This document shows positions 36,595-45,840 of a stretch of DNA of 64,000 nt, one piece after another (within the stretch, counting starts at the first letter, position 1; each line of letters begins with the position of its first letter). The position numbers and the translations under genes are program-made. The notes beneath the pieces were generated by a model. It searched no databases. It was not told the DNA's origin and saw only the letters and a list, made by a program, of their open reading frames with translations. The stretch is from Phyllobacterium sp. 628 (GTDB taxonomy: Bacteria > Pseudomonadota > Alphaproteobacteria > Rhizobiales > Rhizobiaceae): contig NZ_CP050302.1 in the NCBI RefSeq assembly GCF_014189505.1, positions 1 through 64,000 of the forward strand, read 5' to 3'.

Positions 36595-37497
36595 ATGCTG
36601 CACGCGCGATTGCTTAAATATCTGGATGCCGTGGCTCACTATGGATCAATCCGCAAGGCCGGAGAACAGCTGAGCATCTCTTCGTCGGCAATAAACCGGC
36701 AAATTCTCGCCTTGGAACAGGCCTTGGACACCCCGTTGTTTCAACGCCTGCCGCACGGCATGGTTTTGACCCATGCAGGCGATGTACTGCTCGAACATGT
36801 TCGCGAGACATTGAGGGCAATGGACCGTACGCGCATCACGATCGAGGAAATCAAAGGGATAAAACACGGCACAGTATCACTTGCCGTGGTCAGTGGATTG
36901 GCCGGAACTATTGTGCCGTCAGCTATATCCAAATTCAGGAAAACGCATCCGTCGATGAAATTCAACGTCAATGTCCGCTCGCGCGCTGAAATTCTAGCTA
37001 TGGTTTGCGACGGGACAGCGGATCTTGGACTAGGGTTCAACCTTGAAGAGAGTGATGACATCTCAATCCTGACATCGGTGTCTTCGCGTCTGGGAGCTGT
37101 AACCAACCCGGCTCACCCTCTCTCCGCCAATAAAACACGGCGCTTCAGCGATTGTCTCAAGTACCCGCTTTGCATCGCTGAAGCCGCAATCGCCATCCGC
37201 AAACACATCGATAATGCTGCAGCGGAAGCTGGCTTCACAATTGAAACGCTGGTGGAGACGAACACGGTCGAAGTCATGCGCAGGATGGTCATGCTCGACG
37301 ATTGCGTGACCTTCCTCTCACCGTTTGATATTTATCCGGAGAAAGCCAGCGGGCAACTCGTTTATCTGCCTCTTGACAGTTCTCCGTTCCCGCTGGAGTT
37401 GGTTAGTCTAATCGGACGACGTGGAGTGACAAATTTCCTGGTCGCTGGTCTGGCCGATACAATCAGCGCGCTGCTGCGCGAATGCGTCAGCCCTTGA
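36595..37497 (+). CDS. LysR family transcriptional regulator
   Basis: 300-residue LysR regulator. N-terminal helix-turn-helix LLKYLDAVAHYGSIRKAGEQ and LSISSSAINRQILALEQAL (residues 6-45), then LFQRLPHGMVLTHAG; residues 90-300 form the ligand-binding domain. The ATG at 36595 is chosen since MLHARLLKYLD is the family's normal beginning. Divergent from the Ugp-like operon and so its likely regulator. Confidence 0.84.
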   Translation: MLHARLLKYLDAVAHYGSIRKAGEQLSISSSAINRQILALEQALDTPLFQRLPHGMVLTHAGDVLLEHVRETLRAMDRTRITIEEIKGIKHGTVSLAVVSGLAGTIVPSAISKFRKTHPSMKFNVNVRSRAEILAMVCDGTADLGLGFNLEESDDISILTSVSSRLGAVTNPAHPLSANKTRRFSDCLKYPLCIAEAAIAIRKHIDNAAAEAGFTIETLVETNTVEVMRRMVMLDDCVTFLSPFDIYPEKASGQLVYLPLDSSPFPLELVSLIGRRGVTNFLVAGLADTISALLRECVSP

Positions 37498-37646
37498 GGT
37501 CAGCGTACACGCGGTGTGCTGCCTTTTGTGCAGCGCCTGTACGAAAATCTCTTCTTTCCAAGCACACATCCCCCAGCAAAAATACCAGACAGTGACGCGC
37601 GCCCATCCTTCGCGGACACTCAAAATCGCAATATGGGGAACTTAAA

Positions 37647-38660
37647 ATGCACTTCATTCGACCATTCCGTACGAGCAACCGCAGATTGCGCCGAGCAGCT
37701 GCGCTGGCACTTATATCGCTGCTCCCAGTATCGGCAAACCTGTCCGCCACAGCCGCTTTTGCCGGGCCGCCATGGAAAGTCTCGGATGGCTTTTCCATGG
37801 ATTGGGACAACCTGAAAGTTCAAGCCCAGCCGCTGGCAAAGAACCTCTTTCTTCTGCATGGATCGGGTGGCAACACCTTGGCCTCCGTCGGTCCCGAAGG
37901 TACTCTACTGGTCGATACCGAATTTGCAAAAGCAGCACCCAAATTGAAGCTGGCCTTGAACGATCTTGGAGCCGGACCGGTAAAATACGTGATTGGCACG
38001 CACTATCATCCCGATCATATGGGTGGTGATGCCGCCTTTCGTGCGGATGGGGCTACCAGTATCTCTCAGGCCAATTGCAGAGGCCGGCTTCTTGAAGAGC
38101 AATTCAGTTATTTCTGGAATCGAAAATCAACACCCATCGCACTGGCAGACGCACCATCGCTGACATTTGACCGGGAATTGACGCTGCATATGAACGACGA
38201 AGTGGTGGATTTGATCCATCAGGATCAACCGGCGCATACGGATTGCGACACAATCGTCTATTTCCGCAATGCCAATGTTGTTCATATGGGCGATATCTAT
38301 CTCAACGGGCTCTATCCCTATATCGACATTGCCGCCAAAGGTACGATTGATGGGTATTTTCCCGTTATCGATGCCGTCTTGAAGCAAACCGATGACAAGA
38401 CCCAGGTCGTGCCCGGCCATGGCAATCTGGCAACCCGTCGTGAATTGGTTCAATACCGCACCATGCTGCAAACTGTTCGTGATCGCGTCGCCGAAAAGAT
38501 TGCGAAGGGTGCAACTCTAGAGGACATCATAGCTGCACAACCGACCCGGGAATTTGACGACGAATGGGCCAGTGACCGGGTTGGCCCCGAGGGCTTTGTT
38601 GCCATGGTCTATCAAAGCCTCACGGGCAAGAGGTTCGACTGGCAACCCCCGAAACCCTAA
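37647..38660 (+). CDS. Exported metallo-beta-lactamase-fold hydrolase
   Basis: 337-residue MBL-fold protein with a signal peptide (ALALISLLPVSANLSATAAF, cleaved near residue 39). Zinc ligands are His119, His121, Asp123 and His124 (THYHPDHMGG), His197 (AHTDCDT), Asp216 (HMGDIYLN) and His258 (VPGHGN), the full set of the superfamily. Position 200 is Cys where relatives usually have Gly (AHTDGDT). It stands alone between a LysR gene and a convergent sugar-acid operon, with its own terminator. Substrate unknown; beta-lactamase activity is not implied by the fold. Confidence 0.82.
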   Translation: MHFIRPFRTSNRRLRRAAALALISLLPVSANLSATAAFAGPPWKVSDGFSMDWDNLKVQAQPLAKNLFLLHGSGGNTLASVGPEGTLLVDTEFAKAAPKLKLALNDLGAGPVKYVIGTHYHPDHMGGDAAFRADGATSISQANCRGRLLEEQFSYFWNRKSTPIALADAPSLTFDRELTLHMNDEVVDLIHQDQPAHTDCDTIVYFRNANVVHMGDIYLNGLYPYIDIAAKGTIDGYFPVIDAVLKQTDDKTQVVPGHGNLATRRELVQYRTMLQTVRDRVAEKIAKGATLEDIIAAQPTREFDDEWASDRVGPEGFVAMVYQSLTGKRFDWQPPKP

Positions 38661-38689
38661 CAGGAAAACATCTCCCAAGATGGCAAAGG

Positions 38690-38725
38690 CTCCCGCATTC
38701 TGCACAAGAAGGCGGGAGTCATTGT
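38690..38725 (+). terminator. Intrinsic terminator between convergent genes
   Basis: Stem ctcccgc (38690-38696) with gcgggag (38712-38718); the inner bases ttct/agaa can extend the stem around a small loop. On the plus strand it is followed by TCATTGTTTAT. It ends the MBL gene; it may also serve the operon that ends at 38,737 on the other strand. Confidence 0.7.
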
Positions 38726-38736
38726 TTATCTGAAAC

Positions 38737-39894
38737 TTATAATAGACCGCGGACTGCCAGATTGCGCATCAGTGCGGACATACCAAATGTCCATTCCGTG
38801 CATTGCGTTGAAAGCCGGACCGTATTGGTCAATGCGCCGAGTTCGGGATTGGAAATTGTCACGACATCACCGATCTTGTGGGTAAAGCCCTGGCCCGGTG
38901 TGTCGCGGTCTTCAACCGGTGCAAACAAGGTTCCCATGAACAGCATGAGCCCATCGGGATATTGGTGATGCCGGCCAATGGTTTGCGCTACCAGATCAAG
39001 CGGATCGCGACTGATTTCCTTCATCGTGCTGCGCCCGTTGAGGACATAGCCGTCTGTACCTTCGATGCGCAGATCAAGATCAGCATTACGCACATCGTCA
39101 ATGGAATAGGTCGCATCAAACAGCCGGATGAAAGGCCCGATGGAGGACGAGGCATTGTTGTCCTTGGCTTTGCCGAGCAGCAATGCGGAACGGCCTTCAA
39201 CGTCGCGCAAATTGACGTCATTGCCAAGCGTTGCACCCTTTACTTTACCCTTGCTATTAACGGCAAGGACGATCTCGGGTTCTGGATTATTCCAGCTCGA
39301 AATCGGATGCAGGCCAACCGAAGCGCCCCAGCCAACCGAGGAGAGAACCTGCGCCTTGGAAAACACTTCGGCATCCGGTCCAATGCCGACTTCCAGATAT
39401 TGCGACCAGACGCCTTCCTCGATCAGGGCTGCCTTTACCTTTGCAGCCTCAGGTGAACCAGCTTTCAAATCCCGCAAGCTGTCGCCGATGATCGGCATCA
39501 CCCGTTCGCGGATTTTCAACGCCAGCGCCGGATTTCCCGCTGCCTTTTCCTCAATCACACGCTCGATCATTGAGCGGGCAAAGGTCACGCCACACGCCTT
39601 GACTGCCTGCAGATCGCATGGCGCCAGAAGCCGCAACCGCGCGGCATCGCCCTCACCTTCAACGGACTGCGCCATGATGGCATCAAGCGATCCGAGCTCT
39701 TCGCCTTTTTGCGCGGCGACATAGGCCGCTGGATCATCCAGTTCCAGCAGATCGCGCATCGTCGGCACTTGCTTCGACGTTATGTCAAACAGCGCCCCGC
39801 CCCGCACCACTACAAGTGACGGACCCTGCACGTCAGGTCGCCAGACACGGCCAACAAATGTTCCGGTTCCGTAGGTCTCAGTCGATATCGTCAC
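38737..39894 (-). CDS. Fumarylacetoacetate hydrolase family protein
   Basis: 385-residue enzyme of the fumarylacetoacetase (FAH) fold. The metal ligands are expected in NPEPEIVLAVN (two Glu) and GNDVNLRDVEG (Asp). The start is GTG at 39894 with GGGAG nine bases upstream. It is the last gene in a CUT1 sugar importer operon that also contains a DapA-type enzyme. In sugar-acid pathways such FAH proteins hydrolyse or dehydrate 2,4-diketo or 2-keto-3-deoxy acids; that role is inferred from context. It has the same fold class as GguC at 4,569 but is not closely similar. Confidence 0.78.
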   Translation of the reverse strand: MTISTETYGTGTFVGRVWRPDVQGPSLVVVRGGALFDITSKQVPTMRDLLELDDPAAYVAAQKGEELGSLDAIMAQSVEGEGDAARLRLLAPCDLQAVKACGVTFARSMIERVIEEKAAGNPALALKIRERVMPIIGDSLRDLKAGSPEAAKVKAALIEEGVWSQYLEVGIGPDAEVFSKAQVLSSVGWGASVGLHPISSWNNPEPEIVLAVNSKGKVKGATLGNDVNLRDVEGRSALLLGKAKDNNASSSIGPFIRLFDATYSIDDVRNADLDLRIEGTDGYVLNGRSTMKEISRDPLDLVAQTIGRHHQYPDGLMLFMGTLFAPVEDRDTPGQGFTHKIGDVVTISNPELGALTNTVRLSTQCTEWTFGMSALMRNLAVRGLL

Positions 39895-39932
39895 GTTGAA
39901 TGCTCCCGGGAGATTTGGTCTGATGCGATCAA

Positions 39933-41009
39933 TTAGTGCGTCGCGGCAGGATTGCCGAGCCGCGCACCGCTCGCGCCATCAAATAGATGGCTGTTGGCAG
40001 GATCAATCCCTATATGGATGCGGTCGCCCGATTTAATCGAAAGCCGCTCGCGGAAGAGGCACATGATCTCCTGATCGCCGAGTTTGCCGACAACCATGAT
40101 TTCCGATCCCGTCGGCTCGACCACGCTCACTTCAACCGAAATGCCATCGGCTGCGATCTTGATGTGTTCGGGTCTGACGCCATAGACGATCTCAGCAGGT
40201 CCTTTCGGAGGCACGCCCTTCGGTACAGGCAATTTGATACCATCTGCCGTTGCAAACTGCCCATCAGCGCCCAGAGCACCTTTGATGAAATTCATCGAGG
40301 GCGAGCCAATAAAACCGGCCACAAACAGGTTCGCCGGATAATCGTAGAGATCAAGTGGAGTGCCAATCTGTTCAACCAGCCCGTCCTTCATGACAACAAT
40401 CTTGTCCGCCATGGTCATGGCTTCGATCTGGTCATGGGTGACATAAACAATCGTTGTACCGAGCCGTTGATGCAGTCCCTTGATCTCGCTGCGCATCTGC
40501 ACACGCAGCTTGGCATCCAGATTGGAAAGCGGTTCGTCAAACAGGAACACCTGCGGATCGCGCACGATCGCGCGGCCCATGGCAACGCGCTGGCGTTGAC
40601 CGCCAGAGAGCTGGCGCGGAAAACGATCGAGCAGTTTTTCCAGCCCAAGGATTTCTGCGGCGCGGCCAACGCGGCTTTCCTTCTCCTGCTTCGGCGCGTT
40701 CTTCAGCATCAGCGCAAAGCCCATATTGTCGGCAACAGTCATATGCGGATAGAGCGCATAGTTCTGAAACACCATGGCGATGTCGCGTTCCTTGGCCGGC
40801 AGGTCATTGACCACGCGGCTACCGATGGCGATCTCTCCGGTCGTGATTTCCTCAAGCCCGGCAATCATCCGAAGCAATGTGGACTTTCCGCAACCTGACG
40901 GGCCAACGAGAATGACAAACTCGCCGTCATCAATATCAACGGATACGCCATGCATCACGTTGACGTTGCCGTATTTCTTGGTGACATCCTTGATCGAGAC
41001 CGAAGCCAT
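39933..41009 (-). CDS. CUT1 sugar ABC transporter ATP-binding protein (UgpC/MsmX type)
   Basis: 358-residue ATPase: Walker [11 protein letters not shown] loop [11 protein letters not shown], signature [15 protein letters not shown], Walker [14 protein letters not shown], and MalK-like C-terminal domain with VYGVRPEHIKI. GGGAGAACGCG precedes the ATG. Energises the two permeases directly upstream. Confidence 0.86.
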   Translation of the reverse strand: MASVSIKDVTKKYGNVNVMHGVSVDIDDGEFVILVGPSGCGKSTLLRMIAGLEEITTGEIAIGSRVVNDLPAKERDIAMVFQNYALYPHMTVADNMGFALMLKNAPKQEKESRVGRAAEILGLEKLLDRFPRQLSGGQRQRVAMGRAIVRDPQVFLFDEPLSNLDAKLRVQMRSEIKGLHQRLGTTIVYVTHDQIEAMTMADKIVVMKDGLVEQIGTPLDLYDYPANLFVAGFIGSPSMNFIKGALGADGQFATADGIKLPVPKGVPPKGPAEIVYGVRPEHIKIAADGISVEVSVVEPTGSEIMVVGKLGDQEIMCLFRERLSIKSGDRIHIGIDPANSHLFDGASGARLGNPAATH

Positions 41010-41039
41010 CGCGTTCTCCCTATTCTTTCAGACTTGATT

Positions 41040-41864
41040 CTAACCGCCCTTGACGGCACCGGCCGTGAGACCGGCAATGATCTGGCGCTGGGCAAAGACT
41101 GTCAGCAACAGTACGGGCAGCGTGACAACCAGCGCCGCTGCTGCCAGCGGTCCCCAACTGACCTGTTCGAATGACAGCATGTTGTAGACCGCCACCGGCA
41201 ACGTCCGGGTTTCGCGGCTGGCGAGCACGATGCCGAAAACGAAATTGTTCCAGGAAAAGATCACCGCCAGAATGAGCGAGACGACAATGCCAGGCTTGGC
41301 GATAGGCAATGCCACCTTGCGGAACACCTGCCACGAGGTCGCCCCATCGATCATGGCAGCCTCTTCCAGTTCCATCGGCGTGGTTTCGAAATAACCGATC
41401 ATGATCCAGATCACGATGGGCACTGTCACCACCAGATGAATGATGATCTGCGGCCATAATGTTCCCAGCAGCCCCATGGTCTGGAACAGCAAGAAGAGCG
41501 GAATGAGATAGGACAGGCCCGGCGTCATGCGGGCAATCATGACGACAATTGCAGCCTTGTCGGCGCGCAGTCGCGCAATGCCGTAGCCGGCAGGAACACC
41601 AACCAGCAGGGCGAGCAATGTCGATATTCCGGTTACCAGCAGGCTGTTCCAGAAATAATGCAGAAAATCGTTGGTTTCGAAGATCTGCGTATAGTTTGAC
41701 CACGCGATGCGATCCGGGATGAAGATGGGCGGATAGGCACCATTATCGATCTCATATTTCAATGAAAGCGACAGCATCCAGAGAAAGAAAAAGATGGCAG
41801 GCGAAACAATGACGAACACAACAAAAGCTGTGCCCAGCGATTTCAGCACGTTGCGACGGGCCAT
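41040..41864 (-). CDS. CUT1 sugar ABC transporter permease (MalG class)
   Basis: 274-residue inner-membrane permease, six membrane segments, EAA loop MELEEAAMIDGATSWQVFRK followed by VALPIAKP, and family C-terminus RQIIAGLTAGAVKGG. GAGGAGAG precedes the ATG; ten bases separate it from the other permease. Confidence 0.85.
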   Translation of the reverse strand: MARRNVLKSLGTAFVVFVIVSPAIFFFLWMLSLSLKYEIDNGAYPPIFIPDRIAWSNYTQIFETNDFLHYFWNSLLVTGISTLLALLVGVPAGYGIARLRADKAAIVVMIARMTPGLSYLIPLFLLFQTMGLLGTLWPQIIIHLVVTVPIVIWIMIGYFETTPMELEEAAMIDGATSWQVFRKVALPIAKPGIVVSLILAVIFSWNNFVFGIVLASRETRTLPVAVYNMLSFEQVSWGPLAAAALVVTLPVLLLTVFAQRQIIAGLTAGAVKGG

Positions 41865-41874
41865 GGGTCTCTCC

Positions 41875-42801
41875 TCAACTGTTCCACTTGGTCCGCTGGC
41901 GCAGATAGAGCAGCGCCATGGACATGGTGATAATGACGATGAAGAAAACCACCGCGATGGCTGAACCGTAGCCTATGTCGTAATAGGAAAAGGCCACATT
42001 ATAGAGATAGATATTGATCGTCTCGGATGCCGTTCCCGGCCCGCCCTGCGTCATGGCAAAGATGATGTCAAAACTCTTCAGCGCATCGATCGAGCGGATG
42101 ATTACCGCAACCATCATGAATGGCAGGATCATCGGCAGGGTGATGTAGCGGAATTTCTGCCAGCCATTAGCACCGTCGATTTCCGCACTTTCAAAAGGAT
42201 CGCGCGGCATGGAGGCAAGACCTCCCAAAACGATCAGCATGACCAGCGGCGTCCACTGCCAGGTCTCGACCAGCACAAGTGACGGGATCACCGTCTTTTG
42301 GTTGAATATCCACTCCTGCGGACCGATGCCAACCAGCGACAGCAGGTAATTGAGCACACCAAGTTGCGGGTGGTACATCATGGTCCAGACCAGAGCGATT
42401 GCCACCGGCGTTGCCATCATCGGCATGACAAAGATGCCACGCAACAGGCCGCGCATGGGCAGCTTGCTGTCAAAGATGAGCGCGGCAATCGTCCCGAAGA
42501 ACAGCGGAGCTACAACGGATAGAACCGTATAGAGCACCGTGTGGCTCATCGACTGCCAGAAGCGCGTATCACCGGCGAGCCTGACAAAATTGGCAAAGCC
42601 GACAAAGCTTTGTTCGCCGCCAAGATGCCATTCATTAACGCTCATCCACAGAGTGAACGCCCAAGGAAATAGAATAACCGCCCCGACAATAACCAATGCC
42701 GGGATGACAAACGGCCAATAGCTTGGCTTCAACCGGCGCTTGCCGGCCTTGAGTTTGGCATCGTGTTTTTCACTGGTCATGGTCGGGGCGGTGAGTGTCA
42801 T
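41875..42801 (-). CDS. CUT1 sugar ABC transporter permease (MalF class)
   Basis: 308-residue permease with a 25-residue Lys-rich cytoplasmic lead, six membrane segments and EAA loop DPFESAEIDGANGWQKFRYI followed by TLPMILP. Its ATG overlaps the binding-protein stop by four bases, so here, unlike in four other systems of the window, no hairpin follows the binding-protein gene. Confidence 0.85.
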   Translation of the reverse strand: MTLTAPTMTSEKHDAKLKAGKRRLKPSYWPFVIPALVIVGAVILFPWAFTLWMSVNEWHLGGEQSFVGFANFVRLAGDTRFWQSMSHTVLYTVLSVVAPLFFGTIAALIFDSKLPMRGLLRGIFVMPMMATPVAIALVWTMMYHPQLGVLNYLLSLVGIGPQEWIFNQKTVIPSLVLVETWQWTPLVMLIVLGGLASMPRDPFESAEIDGANGWQKFRYITLPMILPFMMVAVIIRSIDALKSFDIIFAMTQGGPGTASETINIYLYNVAFSYYDIGYGSAIAVVFFIVIITMSMALLYLRQRTKWNS

Positions 42802-44123
42802 TTGCCCTCGCTGCGTGCAAGGATAGGCCGGAATTCTTCCGTGGCCCGCTTCATTTCAGTGGCCGGATCAGCACCGCCGAGAAGATTGGTCAGACCGACA
42901 CCCATCACATCGCGGAACTCGGTAACTGGAACAATAACCGGCAGGCACAATTGGCTGACCTTGGCCGAAGCTGTCAGAACATCAACCCATTCGGACGGCA
43001 TCGTCACGCCTTTGCGGACTTCCGGATCGTTGAGGATGGAGTTGCGGAACGGCACGCCTGAGCCGGTCTGCAACAGGCGCGCGCCCATTTCCTTTGAAAT
43101 TGCCCATTGGCAATAGAGATAGGCAGCTTCCTTCTTTGAGGACCCTTCCGTGACGCCAATGCCATCGCCGAATGTCGGTGCCGCCTGCACAGCCGGTCCC
43201 TTCGGCATAACACCGTAACCAACCTTGCCGACAACGCGGGATTTCTCCGGATTCTCAAGCGGCGGCGCAAAACCGATACCATCCAGCCACATGGCAACCT
43301 TGCCCTGCAGGAAGCTTGACTGGCATTCGGCCCAGTTGAACCCGGTAACTCCCGGAGGCGCAGATTTGGTCATCAGCCGCTGATAGAGCGTGGCAGCTTC
43401 AATAGCTTCCGGGGTGTCCGTCTGAATATTGCCGTCTTCGATGGTGCTCTTGCCATAACCAAGCATCAAACTCGCCCAGACAGGCGTATTGGCGTTCTTC
43501 ATGCCACGTGCGACAAAACCATAGATGCCTTTGTCCGCGTCAGTCAGCTTTTCTGCTGCACTGACCAACTCGTCAAAGGATTTCGGATATTCGACGCCCT
43601 TGGCAGCGAACAGATCCTTGTTCCAATAGAGAATCCAATAATCCACCGAGAACGGAAGACCACCGAAACGGCCGTTCTTGTCCTTGGCAAAAGCAAGACC
43701 CGCTTCGGCGAAATCGCTCTCGACCAGCGAAGGCTCGGTCAGGCTCGGGTCCTTCAGGAAAGGCGTCAGATCAGCGAGCCAGCCGCCCTTTTCAAACTGG
43801 CGCTTCTGAACGTGATAGCTGATGTGAATAACATCGAAGCTTGGCTTGCCTGAAGTGAGCTCGATTACCGCCTTCTGGCGCTGCTGCTGTTCCGGCGTCT
43901 GCTCGGAATTGACCTTGATACCGGTCAGTGCTTCGAATTCCTTCTGGTATTTCTGCAGGATATCGCCGCGCGGGCTCTTGATCAGATTGACCTCGAGCGT
44001 CGTGCCTGCATATTTCTTCCAGTCGACATTGGCGAATGCGGGTGTAAGTCCGGTGAAGCTGGCTGCGCCAAGCGCCGCCGATCCGGCTAGGAATTGCCGG
44101 CGTGTCGTATGAATCGATTTCAT
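42798..44123 (-). CDS. CUT1 sugar-binding protein with Tat-type signal
   Basis: 441-residue binding protein. The start is the ATG at 44123, nine bases after GGGAGG; the ATG three codons earlier touches that ribosome site. The leader carries TTRRQFLAGSAALGAASF, a twin-arginine signal, so it may be exported folded. The mature part (KYAGTTLEVNLIKSPRGDIL, FDVIHISYHVQKRQFEKGGW, TDTPEAIEAA) is a family 1 sugar-binding protein. The ligand is probably a sugar or sugar acid given the enzymes in the operon. Confidence 0.84.
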   Translation of the reverse strand: MKSIHTTRRQFLAGSAALGAASFTGLTPAFANVDWKKYAGTTLEVNLIKSPRGDILQKYQKEFEALTGIKVNSEQTPEQQQRQKAVIELTSGKPSFDVIHISYHVQKRQFEKGGWLADLTPFLKDPSLTEPSLVESDFAEAGLAFAKDKNGRFGGLPFSVDYWILYWNKDLFAAKGVEYPKSFDELVSAAEKLTDADKGIYGFVARGMKNANTPVWASLMLGYGKSTIEDGNIQTDTPEAIEAATLYQRLMTKSAPPGVTGFNWAECQSSFLQGKVAMWLDGIGFAPPLENPEKSRVVGKVGYGVMPKGPAVQAAPTFGDGIGVTEGSSKKEAAYLYCQWAISKEMGARLLQTGSGVPFRNSILNDPEVRKGVTMPSEWVDVLTASAKVSQLCLPVIVPVTEFRDVMGVGLTNLLGGADPATEMKRATEEFRPILARSEGK

Positions 44124-44184
44124 GCGTGTCATCCTCCCATGATCTATTTCAGTGCCGTAACTCCCATTTCCGGCACCGTTCTAT

Positions 44185-44844
44185 TTAAACTTTCAGTGCC
44201 AGGTTCCGTGCATTGTTGATATGCTCGGCGATGGCATCCATTGCCTTCTGCGGTTCACGGCTTTCGATGGCCGCAATTACCGCCAGATGTTCGCGCATCA
44301 CCGGAATGACCCGGCCCGTGATGCGAAACCGCTCCTGATTGATCAGCCGCATCTTGATGGCATTGATACGGTAGGCTTTCGAAATGATCTGATTGCCCAA
44401 GGCGTCGATGATCGTATCGTGCAACGACCAGTCGATAGCTTGCGCCTGCAGTTCCAGCTCTGGCGTCTCCCCGTCTTTCAGAGCCTTCTCCAGTGTCTCT
44501 TCATGTTCATGCCGGAGCTTGGCCAGAACTTCATCGGAGGCAGTTACACAGAACAGCGCGATGGCTTCCTTTTCCATGAAAACGCGAAACTGGAATGCTT
44601 CACGGATCAGATTGATATCAATATGTGCAATCTGGATTCCGCGTTGTGGAACTGTTTTTACCAGGCCTTCGGCTTCAAGACGGGGAACAACCTCGCGGAT
44701 CGCGCCGAGCGGCATTCCTGTCATTGCCACAAGCTGGCGCTGTGATACGAACTGTCCGGGATGAAAATCACGGGCCAGCAGATGTTCGGTGAAACTCACA
44801 TAAGCTTTCTCACGCAATCTTACCGGCTCGCCACTGTCATCCAT
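44185..44844 (-). CDS. GntR family (FCD domain) transcriptional regulator
   Basis: 219-residue regulator: N-terminal winged helix (VSQRQLVAMTGMPLGAIREV, GLVKTVPQRGIQIAHID) and helical FCD domain with the His positions in WSLHDTIID, REHLAVI and EHINNA. AGGAGG precedes the ATG. It lies inside the operon, between the DapA-type gene and the binding-protein gene, so it is probably autoregulated together with the transporter. The palindrome at 45,807 is a candidate operator. Confidence 0.83.
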   Translation of the reverse strand: MDDSGEPVRLREKAYVSFTEHLLARDFHPGQFVSQRQLVAMTGMPLGAIREVVPRLEAEGLVKTVPQRGIQIAHIDINLIREAFQFRVFMEKEAIALFCVTASDEVLAKLRHEHEETLEKALKDGETPELELQAQAIDWSLHDTIIDALGNQIISKAYRINAIKMRLINQERFRITGRVIPVMREHLAVIAAIESREPQKAMDAIAEHINNARNLALKV

Positions 44845-44880
44845 GCCTGTCCCTCCTCAGGACGTTTTGATCCGCCCCAG

Positions 44881-45771
44881 TTACGCCGCGGCTGCAACAA
44901 ACAGGCGGTCAAACACAGCCGCCAGATGTTTGCGGTCAGCCTCCGGCAAAGCTTCAAGCGGTCCGCGCGTGCGCTGCCAGCCATCGTTACCGCTATGATA
45001 TCCCACCATAGCCTTTACGGCAGGGATGACAGGGTATTTCACAACTTCGTTCACGGCTTCAACAACATTGTTGTCGTCACGACCCTCATTGATCATGCGC
45101 AGCAACTGCTCCGGATAAAGATTGGCCAGACCCGAGATTGCACCCTGCCCGCCCAGCCGGACTCCAGCTGCCAGACTGCGCTCATCACCAATGAGGATTG
45201 CCAGATCGTTATGCTTGCTGAGAAGCTTTTCCGTGTAGCTCCAGTTGCCGGACGAATCCTTCACACCGGCAATCGCCTTGGGGAAGGCTTCACGCAGGCG
45301 ACTGACCAGATCAACAGAAATCTCAACGGCGGTCACTGACGGAATATTATAGAGAATGATGCCACGCGCATCTGCGCCGATTGCCTTGATCGTTGCGGAA
45401 TACCAGTCGAAGACACCGGCATCGCTGACATTCTTGAAATAGGATGGCGGCGCCAAGAGGATACCGAGACAACCCAGATCAAGAGCGAAGCGTGCCTGTT
45501 CCGCCGCGTCCACATGGGAATTGGCCATGACGCCAATGACCATTTGGGCAGGAGCAACACCCGAAGCAATGAACGCGTTGATCAGCATCTCCCGTTCATG
45601 ACCGCCAATCGAAGAGCCTTCGCCGGTCGTTCCAAACAAGGTCACGCTGCTGCAGCCACGCTGCAAACAGGATTTTGCATGATCGATTGCAGCATCCACA
45701 TCGATAGCCAACGCCGCATCGAATGGCATGGTCAATGCCGCTGAAAGTCCAAACCGTTCAACCCGAGACAA
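44881..45771 (-). CDS. DapA family aldolase/dehydratase
   Basis: 296-residue TIM-barrel enzyme of the dihydrodipicolinate synthase/N-acetylneuraminate lyase family. GTTGEG (residues 47-52) is the carboxylate site; Tyr141 (YNIPS) and the Schiff-base Lys171 (GVKDSSGN) are in place. The start is TTG at 45771, seven bases after GGGAGG; GTG at 45786 overlaps that site. In sugar-acid operons members act as 2-keto-3-deoxy-acid aldolases or dehydratases. With a FAH protein, a PfkB kinase and a sugar importer near it, that is more likely than lysine synthesis. Leads the operon that ends at 38,737. Confidence 0.82.
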   Translation of the reverse strand: MSRVERFGLSAALTMPFDAALAIDVDAAIDHAKSCLQRGCSSVTLFGTTGEGSSIGGHEREMLINAFIASGVAPAQMVIGVMANSHVDAAEQARFALDLGCLGILLAPPSYFKNVSDAGVFDWYSATIKAIGADARGIILYNIPSVTAVEISVDLVSRLREAFPKAIAGVKDSSGNWSYTEKLLSKHNDLAILIGDERSLAAGVRLGGQGAISGLANLYPEQLLRMINEGRDDNNVVEAVNEVVKYPVIPAVKAMVGYHSGNDGWQRTRGPLEALPEADRKHLAAVFDRLFVAAAA

Positions 45772-45806
45772 TGATTTTCCTCCCACTCTCTCAACAACTG
45801 AAGACT

Positions 45807-45830
45807 ACTAACATGTTAGTTGATAGTCAA
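45807..45830. promoter_or_regulatory. Candidate operator upstream of the dapA-type operon
   Basis: Perfect 14-base palindrome ACTAACATGTTAGT at 45807-45820, directly followed by TTGA-tag-TCAA (45820-45830). It lies 36 bases upstream of the DapA-type start, in the only promoter region of this operon, which encodes its own GntR regulator. FCD-type GntR proteins bind short palindromes of this kind. Inference. Confidence 0.55.
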
Positions 45831-45840
45831 CAGGATGTCA

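Noticed and set aside
37647-38660. True beta-lactamase (resistance gene)
   Set aside because: Only the fold and metal ligands are shared with class B enzymes; the AHTDxDT and VPGHGN patterns are those of general MBL-fold hydrolases.
44881-45771. Dihydrodipicolinate synthase for lysine synthesis (dapA)
   Set aside because: The catalytic Tyr and Lys are shared by the whole family; location in a sugar importer operon under a GntR regulator argues for sugar-acid catabolism.
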